Shown here piece after piece: positions 32,383-38,383 of a DNA stretch of 38,383 nucleotides; within the stretch, counting starts at the first letter, position 1; every line of letters begins with the position of its first letter. The notes below the pieces were generated by a model. The model was not told where the DNA came from and did not search any database. It saw only the letters and a list, made by a program, of their open reading frames with translations. This DNA is from a virus. The stretch spans positions 1-38,383 of IMG/VR virus record IMGVR_UViG_3300030106_007858. The stretch is one strand, 5' to 3'. Made by a program: the position numbers and the translations under genes.

Positions 32383-33377
32383 AAAAAACCCTAGTAGTTT
32401 ATGGAACGCGCCCTGAGTACCTAAAGGTAAAAACGTTAATTGGCTTAAGTGACTCAATCGATAGCCTTTTTGTCAAACAGCATACCGACATTATCGACTT
32501 TGGAGTCTTTGACCACTCTATTCAGGTAGAGGACAGTTGCCGCAACCGTTTAAATTCAATATTTCAACAGGTTTTCCTTAAAGCAGAGGGCATCATCAGT
32601 AAATACGATAACGTTGTTGTGCAGGGGGATACCGCAACCGTTGCTGCGATAAGCCTTGTGGCTTATCATTTAAAGAAAAAAATATTTTATATTGAGGCGG
32701 GATTGAGAAGTTTTGATTGGGAAAATCCATTTCCCGAGGAGGGTTACAGGCAAATGGTTTCCCGTATAGCAACAGTAAACCTTTGCCCCACAGAGCTATC
32801 AGCACAAAATCTTAGAAATGAGGGTGTTTTGGGAGCGGTTCATATCGTAGGCAACACCATCCTAGACACTTTGAGCGAGTATAAATGCAATACAGGATAT
32901 AGCAACAAGGTTTTAATTACTCTGCATCGGAACGAAAATTTAAAAATTTTGCCACAGTGGTTTGCTGCACTTAACAAGATTGCTTCATCTCACCCCTCGC
33001 TTGAATTTCTATACCCTGTTCACCCCAATCCCATTATCGTCAAGGAGGCCCAAAAATTAGATAAAATCACTCTACTTGAGCCACTAGAGCATGATGCATT
33101 TTTAAAAATACTCAAAGATTGTTGTTTTGTGATAAGTGATTCTGGAGGTATTCAAGAAGAAGGGTCATTTTTAAACAAAAGGGTAATAGTTTGCCGAAAA
33201 ACTACCGAGCGCCCTGAAGCTATAGAAAGCGGCCACTTAATCTTGTGTGGCGCCCCGTCCGATTTGGAAAAAACAGTGGAAATGGTGGTCGATAACTTTA
33301 CTATCAATGCCCGCTGCCCCTATGGGGACGGCAAATCTTCAAAAAAAATAAACAAGATTATTTCGCAGTATGAATAA
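32379..33377 (+). CDS. wecB: UDP-N-acetylglucosamine 2-epimerase
   Basis: A 332-residue GT-B-fold epimerase that converts UDP-GlcNAc to UDP-ManNAc. Family motifs are present: GTRPE at residues 9-13, a VQGDT loop, GLRSFDWENPFPEE, a HRNEN segment, SDSGGIQEE and TTERPE. Bacterial WecB is usually near 375 residues, so this copy is slightly shortened. ManNAc is a building block of several surface polysaccharides. It overlaps the next gene by eight bases. Within this operon it provides an activated amino sugar for the flanking transferases. Non-hydrolysing WecB is preferred over the hydrolysing NeuC type, since no clear NeuC partner is seen; not certain. Confidence 0.88.
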   Translation: MKKTLVVYGTRPEYLKVKTLIGLSDSIDSLFVKQHTDIIDFGVFDHSIQVEDSCRNRLNSIFQQVFLKAEGIISKYDNVVVQGDTATVAAISLVAYHLKKKIFYIEAGLRSFDWENPFPEEGYRQMVSRIATVNLCPTELSAQNLRNEGVLGAVHIVGNTILDTLSEYKCNTGYSNKVLITLHRNENLKILPQWFAALNKIASSHPSLEFLYPVHPNPIIVKEAQKLDKITLLEPLEHDAFLKILKDCCFVISDSGGIQEEGSFLNKRVIVCRKTTERPEAIESGHLILCGAPSDLEKTVEMVVDNFTINARCPYGDGKSSKKINKIISQYE

Positions 33378-34341
33378 AAATACAATAATTATTGTCGCTT
33401 ACAACAAGCCAGACTTATTGTATCTTTACTTGGAGCAGTTGTATTCAGAACCGACGATTGCTGATTACCAAATACAAATCAACACTGAAAAAGGCTACGA
33501 TCCCGAGCAGGATTATGTCATATCTCTATATAAAGAGAAAAACCCCAATGTTGAAATTAAGAGGTTTATTAAGCCAAACCACCCGTCCTGTCCTCTAGCG
33601 GGATACTATAATATTTTATCCTCTTACCTGTATGCGGCAGATCAAGAAGATTGTGGGGATTTTGTCATTGTTGGCGAAGAGGATATTTTGCCTACAAAAG
33701 ATTACATAAGGTATAATAAATATATCTATGACAACTATCTTAAAAAATACCCAAGAATAATGGGCGCGGCCCACAAAAGGCGCCCAGAGGCAGAGTTAGA
33801 CGGAAATCCAGAGGTGTTAATGGGTGACCATCAATGCACTTCATTGTCTGTAATATCCACAGAAACCATTAATAAATACTTGAGGCCGACCTTAGAGAAT
33901 GAAAATCTTTATCATAACCCTTTCTTCTTCTATAACTTACATTTTGGCGCATCTAGAATAGCCCCAAGTGATCACACGCACCACGACGGCCTGATAGAGA
34001 GAATAATGGACAAGCATAAACTATTTGTTTTAAAACCTGACCAAGCTCGATCTATGCATGTGGGTTTATCGGGCGTGTTTTGCAAGGGCGATGCCCCCGA
34101 AGGAACTCTAGATGAAAGGTTGGCCCAGTGGCGAGAATTAATTAAGGATGGAGATCGCCTTAGGTCTCTTTCAAACCTTCCCGAGGATCTGGTTGTTACC
34201 GATCCTGAAGGTCCAGAGTGGAACGAATTAAAACTTGACCTAGATAGAAATCTATGTCAAGCTAGTAGTTGGTGGTATGACAAGAACAACGAATTTAAAA
34301 AATACATAGAAGATGAAAAAAGTAATATTAACGGGAGCTAA
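33370..34341 (+). CDS. Glycosyltransferase-like protein, GT-A fold
   Basis: A 323-residue protein with a GT-A-type start (TIIIVAYNKPDLLYLYLEQL) and an acidic motif VGEEDILPTKD in the place of the DxD signature. The remaining part, with DHQCTSLSVIS and HVGLSGVFCKGD, resembles the acceptor half of GT-A enzymes. The acidic motif is EED rather than DxD, so metal binding is likely but unproven. It overlaps the dehydratase gene by 29 bases, the longest overlap in the operon. Donor and acceptor are not known. Confidence 0.7.
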   Translation: MNKNTIIIVAYNKPDLLYLYLEQLYSEPTIADYQIQINTEKGYDPEQDYVISLYKEKNPNVEIKRFIKPNHPSCPLAGYYNILSSYLYAADQEDCGDFVIVGEEDILPTKDYIRYNKYIYDNYLKKYPRIMGAAHKRRPEAELDGNPEVLMGDHQCTSLSVISTETINKYLRPTLENENLYHNPFFFYNLHFGASRIAPSDHTHHDGLIERIMDKHKLFVLKPDQARSMHVGLSGVFCKGDAPEGTLDERLAQWRELIKDGDRLRSLSNLPEDLVVTDPEGPEWNELKLDLDRNLCQASSWWYDKNNEFKKYIEDEKSNINGS

Positions 34342-35323
34342 CGGGTTTGTTGGTCATCACATTCTAGAGCATTTCATAAAACATACTGATTGGGAGATTT
34401 ACTGCATAGATAAATTGACCTATGCAAGCTCTGGCCACGATAGGATTAGAGACATAAACGTCTTTGATGATAGTAGGGTTAAGATTTTCACTAGTGATTT
34501 AGCTTTAGATTTTCCAGAGGGCCTCGTCAAGGAATTAGGCGATATTAACTATATATTCCATGTTGCAGCAGAGTCCCATGTTGATAACTCTATAGATCAC
34601 CCAATTCCCTTTATACAAAACAACATTGACTCCACGCTATACTTATTAGAATATGCAAAAAAGCTGAAAAACTTAGAAAAGTTTATTTATTTTTCTACGG
34701 ATGAAGTATATGGATCTGCGCCAATTGGTAAAGCCTATAAAGAGGGGGATCGATTTAATTGTGGTAATCCATATTCTGCATCCAAAGCAGCCGCAGAATG
34801 CATTTGTCAAGCCTATAGCAATACTTATAGGATGCCGATAATTACCACAAACACCATGAATGTTATAGGCCAGCGGCAGCATCCTGAAAAATTTGTGCCG
34901 AAGGTCATAAAGAAAGTTTTAAACGATGAAGTTATAACAATACACAGCAATCAAGAAAAAACCAAGGCGGGTAGCCGTTTTTATATCCACGCTCGTAATA
35001 TCGCTGATGCACTTTTGCATATATTAGATAATACTGAGGAAATGCTAGATAACTACGATGCGTCACAGGGTAAATTTAATATCGTCGGAGAAAGGGAGAC
35101 TGATAACTTGGAATTGGCGCAGTTAATTGCCAATATATTAGGAAAAGAGCTTAAATATGAAATGGTGGATTTTCATAGTTCGCGCCCAGGTCACGATTTA
35201 AGATACGCGATGGATGGGCAAAAGATGAGGGACTTGGGTTGGAGTCATCCAATTTTATTTGAAGATTCCCTGAGAGACACGATAGAGTGGACTTTGGAGA
35301 ACCCACAGTGGCTTGAAATTTAA
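34313..35323 (+). CDS. rmlB: NDP-glucose 4,6-dehydratase (RmlB/RffG-like)
   Basis: A 336-residue short-chain dehydrogenase/reductase family enzyme that turns dTDP-glucose (or a related NDP-sugar) into the 4-keto-6-deoxy form. The NAD-binding loop is TGANGFVG (residues 7-14), IDKLTYAS follows at residues 32-39 as in RmlB, the catalytic dyad region is FSTDEVYG (T129, D130, E131) and the Y-x-x-x-K pair is Y154/K158. The TDE triad favours RmlB over other SDR epimerases. The product is the natural substrate of a DegT aminotransferase, also present in this operon. It starts 29 bases inside the previous gene, and its stop overlaps the next ATG (TAATG). Confidence 0.88.
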   Translation: MKKVILTGANGFVGHHILEHFIKHTDWEIYCIDKLTYASSGHDRIRDINVFDDSRVKIFTSDLALDFPEGLVKELGDINYIFHVAAESHVDNSIDHPIPFIQNNIDSTLYLLEYAKKLKNLEKFIYFSTDEVYGSAPIGKAYKEGDRFNCGNPYSASKAAAECICQAYSNTYRMPIITTNTMNVIGQRQHPEKFVPKVIKKVLNDEVITIHSNQEKTKAGSRFYIHARNIADALLHILDNTEEMLDNYDASQGKFNIVGERETDNLELAQLIANILGKELKYEMVDFHSSRPGHDLRYAMDGQKMRDLGWSHPILFEDSLRDTIEWTLENPQWLEI

Positions 35324-36123
35324 TGAAGGACTTCACAAAAGAATTTGACAAAATAAAAAATTTAATTTCGTCGGATACTCCATTTGCGTTTTCTCGCTTT
35401 TCAGACGGCGAGGTAACAGTTTTGCAAAATAACGTTGTAGTCTTATCAGATAATTATTTCATACAAGGAGACCTACACGGAGACGATACAAGGTTTCAAG
35501 GGCAATATTTACCCGAGGAACAAAAAGCCTTTTACCCAGAAAAACATGAATTTTTTCACAAAAGGCTTGTTGAAGCTTTTAAATTTAGAAAGAAAAATTA
35601 TTTTAAGGGAATTCCACCACAAAACGCATCGTATGGCGATGTGTCTTGGAAATTTTGTGTGAATTTATACGGGGAGGGAGATGATGAGCATCTTTCTTTT
35701 TGTAACGTGATGATAAATGGCAACTACCATCGTTTCGTTACAGAAATAATACCAGAATTCCAAAAAAAGAAAATAGTCTTGGTCTGCAATGAAAATGCAG
35801 ACTTAGGAGACTTACCCTTTGAGGTGGTTAAGGATTTTCGGTGTGGCACAAATTCAATGATTAATAATTATAACCTTATTGGAGAAATGTCTAAGTGGAT
35901 CGAAGATCACGATATAACTGGACACACCTTTCTTTTTTCGGCGGCAACACTAAGTAATTATTTGATCTACCAGTTATACAAAATAGCAGACACAAATCAA
36001 TATATTGACATCGGCTCATCTTTGGGCTACCACTTGAGGTTAAACGGCTGTTATCTGAGGGGGTATTTAAATCAATACTGGAATCACGGTCTTCTATCTA
36101 CAGAAATTGACGTATGGAACTAA
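35323..36123 (+). CDS. Glycosyltransferase of GT-D type (DUF1792-like)
   Basis: A 266-residue protein. The N-terminal motif FSRFSDGEV (D28-G29-E30) matches the R-[FY]-x-D-G-E signature of DUF1792/GT-D glycosyltransferases, in which a D-x-E motif binds the metal and nucleotide sugar. The later segment VLVCNENADLGDLPFEVV and the FLFSAATLSNYLIYQL helix fit the Rossmann core of that fold. A short ending, YIDIGSSLGYHLRL, resembles the family end. GT-D enzymes in bacteria act on glycoproteins such as serine-rich adhesins, so a protein acceptor is conceivable. It overlaps the next gene by ten bases. Confidence 0.72.
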   Translation: MKDFTKEFDKIKNLISSDTPFAFSRFSDGEVTVLQNNVVVLSDNYFIQGDLHGDDTRFQGQYLPEEQKAFYPEKHEFFHKRLVEAFKFRKKNYFKGIPPQNASYGDVSWKFCVNLYGEGDDEHLSFCNVMINGNYHRFVTEIIPEFQKKKIVLVCNENADLGDLPFEVVKDFRCGTNSMINNYNLIGEMSKWIEDHDITGHTFLFSAATLSNYLIYQLYKIADTNQYIDIGSSLGYHLRLNGCYLRGYLNQYWNHGLLSTEIDVWN

Positions 36124-36533
36124 CAATTACGCGCTGCACACCAAATGATTGGGATTTCATAAGAAATCTAAGAAACTCCTCATCTATTGGTTTTTTTTCC
36201 CAAGAAGAAATAACCACAAATGAGCATTCCTCTTTTATGGGTAAGTATGGGGAAAATTACTTTATAGCTCGAAATGACGCTGAAGAAAGAGTTGGGTTTA
36301 TTGGCGAGGTAGCAGGCGATATCAGATTTGCTGTGCCAGTTGACTTCAGGGGTAATAATATTGCCGTTTCCATGCTGGATTTTTTTGAGCAAGAGCTTTC
36401 GCACCAAACCTTGTCGGCAAAAGTAAAATCTACAAATTACGCCAGCATTAAAACTTTTCTCAAGGCTGGTTGGAAAGAGGCTTCAGTTGGTAAATGGTCC
36501 AACAATGAAAATTATATCGTATTTGAAAAATGA
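36114..36533 (+). CDS. GNAT-family N-acetyltransferase
   Basis: A 139-residue enzyme with the GNAT layout: N-terminal strand and helix (MELTITRCTPNDWDFIRNLRN), central strands (RVGFIGEVAGDIRFAVPVDF), an acetyl-CoA-binding loop with the reduced form FRGNNIAVSMLDF in place of the usual Q/R-x-x-G-x-G/A, and the closing ASIKTFLKAGWKEAS. It is like PseH, WecD and other sugar N-acetyltransferases that act after an aminotransferase. Beside a DegT gene and a 4,6-dehydratase it most likely acetylates a 4-amino sugar nucleotide. It overlaps the DegT gene by four bases. Confidence 0.78.
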   Translation: MELTITRCTPNDWDFIRNLRNSSSIGFFSQEEITTNEHSSFMGKYGENYFIARNDAEERVGFIGEVAGDIRFAVPVDFRGNNIAVSMLDFFEQELSHQTLSAKVKSTNYASIKTFLKAGWKEASVGKWSNNENYIVFEK

Positions 36534-37141
36534 ATGATCCACAGCAGATAGTCAACATGTTCGAGGAGAACGTAGCCGAGTATACGGGTGCGAAATATGC
36601 AATAGCTTGTGATAATTGCACTAATGCACTCAAAATGTGTTGTGAGTATTTGAAAGTTGACGAGGTTACAATTCCAAAAAGAACTTATATTGCTGTCCCT
36701 CATGCAATCCTTCAGGCAGGCGGAACCGTTAAGTTTGAGGATTTAAAGTGGAAGGGCATTTATCAACTCAAGCCGTACCCAATTTATGATTCCGCCAAAC
36801 GATTTACCTCCAACATGTATATAGATGGGACACTAATGTGTTTATCTTTTGGAATTAAAAAGTCTTTAAAAATAGGAAAAGGAGGAATGATTTTAACCGA
36901 CAGCAAAGAGGCTTACGATCACCTCAAGAGGTCAAAATGGCTAGGCAGAACAGAGGGCGTCCCTTACTTTGAGGATGAGCCTGAGTTTTTGGGGCATAAT
37001 TCTTATATGACACCAGAATGGGCTGCGCGAGGAATGATGCTTCTTAATTTTTATCCTGAACACATGGAGGATCAGGATGAAGTTCCCGATTACAGAGATC
37101 TAACTACTTTTAAACTATTTGCCAAGGAACAAAAGATATAA
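36530..37141 (+). CDS. DegT/DnrJ/EryC1-family aminotransferase, shortened
   Basis: A PLP-dependent sugar aminotransferase by its motifs: the N-terminal region EYTGAKYAIACDNCTNAL, the VTIPKRTYIAVPHAIL segment, the PLP-contacting Asp (IYDSAKRF, D87) and the Schiff-base lysine in CLSFGIKKSLKIGKGG (most likely K111). At 203 residues it lacks most of the C-terminal domain of the usual 370-residue family, ending soon after LNFYPEHMED. The cut is not caused by a visible frameshift; the next gene follows by one base. Either a compact functional form exists, perhaps completed by another subunit, or the gene is decaying. Substrate: a 4-keto-6-deoxy sugar nucleotide, inferred from rmlB upstream. Confidence 0.75.
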   Translation: MNDPQQIVNMFEENVAEYTGAKYAIACDNCTNALKMCCEYLKVDEVTIPKRTYIAVPHAILQAGGTVKFEDLKWKGIYQLKPYPIYDSAKRFTSNMYIDGTLMCLSFGIKKSLKIGKGGMILTDSKEAYDHLKRSKWLGRTEGVPYFEDEPEFLGHNSYMTPEWAARGMMLLNFYPEHMEDQDEVPDYRDLTTFKLFAKEQKI

Positions 37142-37902
37142 TGCTTGATGACTTATCTGTTGTGGTAAACACTCACTCATCAGCTTCAGATGTGTGGCCG
37201 ATATTTTTTAGACAACTTGAAAAACACTTTATAAATCAAGCGGGCAATAAAAGCTTCGGTGGTGAAATTTATGTCTTTACGGACGACAATGAAGAAATTA
37301 ACGGAAGCTACCAAAGCGTGGTCTATGACAAAGCTGACAGTTTCACGAAACAATACCTTCAATGCCTTAATAGTGTAAAAAGTGATTTTATTCTCTATTT
37401 AAACGAGGACTACTTGCTATATGACGACGTAGACTTGCAAAAACTCGATGATTATTTGGGCATATTAAAGAACATTGAGAACTTGGCCTTTGTGAGATTA
37501 ACTAGGGGGCCAAATTTCACAAAAAACAGGATAAATGATGATCTTTTTTATCTGTCCCATGAACAACCATTTTTTTATAGCCAAACGGCTGCTATTTGGA
37601 AAAAAGACGCTTTGGCGCAAATTCATAAAAATGGACCAGATGCAGGGATTGGTGCCAGTGGCGTAATTGATGGCCACTTTGAAGTGGCAGCAAATCAGGT
37701 TTGTAAAGATTTAAAGTTACAGGGTGTTGTCGCGTATAATCAGGAACCCTTGCGCGGAGAGCATCATTACGATTGTCAGAGTTTTCCTTACATAGCTTCA
37801 GCGGTAGTTAAAGGTGCATGGAATCTCAAAGAATATTCAAAGGAACTCTTGCCACTGCTTAGGGACCATAAAATAAATCCTCAGGAAAGGGGTTGGATCT
37901 AA
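37141..37902 (+). CDS. Glycosyltransferase-like protein (GT-A related)
   Basis: A 253-residue protein that begins DDLSVVVNTHSSASDVWP, with a likely donor-site acidic segment FILYLNEDYLLYDDVD. The layout is like short GT2-type or similar GT-A enzymes, and the C-terminal half (GASGVIDGHFEVAA, then CKDLKLQGVVAYNQEPLRG) is compatible with that. No canonical DxD is present; E-D-Y takes its place, so the assignment is by fold character and context. It overlaps both neighbours by a single base (TAATG). Confidence 0.62.
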   Translation: MLDDLSVVVNTHSSASDVWPIFFRQLEKHFINQAGNKSFGGEIYVFTDDNEEINGSYQSVVYDKADSFTKQYLQCLNSVKSDFILYLNEDYLLYDDVDLQKLDDYLGILKNIENLAFVRLTRGPNFTKNRINDDLFYLSHEQPFFYSQTAAIWKKDALAQIHKNGPDAGIGASGVIDGHFEVAANQVCKDLKLQGVVAYNQEPLRGEHHYDCQSFPYIASAVVKGAWNLKEYSKELLPLLRDHKINPQERGWI

Positions 37903-38383
37903 TGAGAATTTACAAAGATCTTTCAATTGAAATTAATGGGACCAACACCCACTATTTCGATTTGGCTGATTTCCAATCTGACGACCATAGCTCTGCTCTT
38001 TACTATGGTTACACTTTTATTTGTAATCAAGCTCATGCCGACCTATTACGCGCTCATGAAAAAAACATATATTTGAATGTAGTTCCACCAACGGAATTTT
38101 GCGGACCATATGATGTTAACGTAGAAGATAGGTTTGATGAGATTTATTCCATTTGCCCGTTTACGGTTGATTGGTTGAATAAAATTAAAGCTACTAGCAA
38201 ATATAAAAAAATCTGGTATCCGTTTCACTCTAAATATATACCTGAAAATTGCGAAAAAAAATACGATGTTTGCTATCACGGTGGAATTCATAGCGATAAA
38301 TATTCTCACATGTTGGAGGTTTTAAGGGGCTTCAATTACAGGTATATGAGCATGAGTCATGACATTAACCCAATGACTCAGGC
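37902..38383 (+). CDS. Glycosyltransferase-like protein, 3' end beyond the window
   Basis: The ATG at 37902 overlaps the previous stop (TAATG), and the frame is open to the right edge, giving the first 160 residues. They include YYGYTFICNQAHADLLRAHE, VPPTEFCGPYDVNVEDRFDE, and KKYDVCYHGGIHSDKYSHML. The strand-Gly-Gly element at YDVCYHGGI resembles the donor-domain start of a GT-B glycosyltransferase, and the operon context supports that. No motif is diagnostic, and the missing C-terminus prevents a firm call. Confidence 0.55.
   Translation, partial: MRIYKDLSIEINGTNTHYFDLADFQSDDHSSALYYGYTFICNQAHADLLRAHEKNIYLNVVPPTEFCGPYDVNVEDRFDEIYSICPFTVDWLNKIKATSKYKKIWYPFHSKYIPENCEKKYDVCYHGGIHSDKYSHMLEVLRGFNYRYMSMSHDINPMTQ

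Noticed and set aside
38046-38309. Minus-strand open frame at the right edge
   Set aside because: It is antisense to a plus-strand gene that is coupled to its operon neighbour by TAATG and runs off the window.
1-38383. CRISPR array, integrase or attachment site
   Set aside because: No spaced direct repeats, recombinase motif or duplicated att-like sequence was seen while reading the window.

Overview
The window is a piece of a tailed double-stranded DNA phage genome (Caudoviricetes). It holds a portal, prohead protease, HK97-type capsid protein, head-tail connectors, tail tube protein and a very long tape measure protein, with no sheath gene, so siphovirus morphology is most likely. Class I ribonucleotide reductase, SSB, a sigma factor, Hsp20 and a large sugar cassette, with no integrase or lysogeny repressor seen, suggest a lytic phage of an aquatic bacterium. 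The host cannot be named from sequence. Promoters look sigma70-like and Shine-Dalgarno sites are mostly weak.

Positions 1-6278 (+) are the head module: portal (open at the left edge), a charged protein with an EF-hand-like loop, a protease fused to a coiled-coil scaffold with a probable internal scaffold start, a decoration-type protein, the major capsid protein and a strong terminator. Positions 6311-7261 (+) hold two small genes, one probably an adaptor. Positions 7303-11431 are on the minus strand and hold the connector set, the tail tube protein and three small genes. Flipping this block would restore the usual siphovirus order. Positions 11477-24587 (+) hold a small gene, two chaperone-like genes that resemble each other, a 2441-residue tape measure protein, and three distal-tail proteins. 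The last of these is a tail-tube paralogue fused to a trypsin-like serine protease with an intact His/Asp/Ser triad.

Positions 24584-27487 (-) hold an FmdB-like protein without cysteines, a structured RNA and terminator right behind hsp20, hsp20 itself, a glycosyltransferase, ssb and a sigma factor. A 226-bp divergent control region with three copies of an ATTACGTTAT-type motif separates these from nrdB-nrdA (+) and one unknown gene.

Positions 30794-38383 (+) form one tightly overlapping operon of ten sugar genes: six glycosyltransferase-like proteins (one of GT-D type), a UDP-GlcNAc 2-epimerase, an NDP-sugar 4,6-dehydratase, a GNAT acetyltransferase and a shortened DegT aminotransferase. 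Together they could make and attach an acylated amino sugar, resembling parts of the enterobacterial common antigen pathway. The last gene runs off the right edge.

The items most worth a second look are the tube-protease fusion, the three-way-junction RNA behind hsp20, a repeated TATAAT-N5-ATG arrangement that predicts leaderless transcripts, the inverted connector block, and the nuclease-like insertion inside the tape measure protein. No tRNA or CRISPR array was recognised, and no stretch longer than 300 bases lacks a gene.
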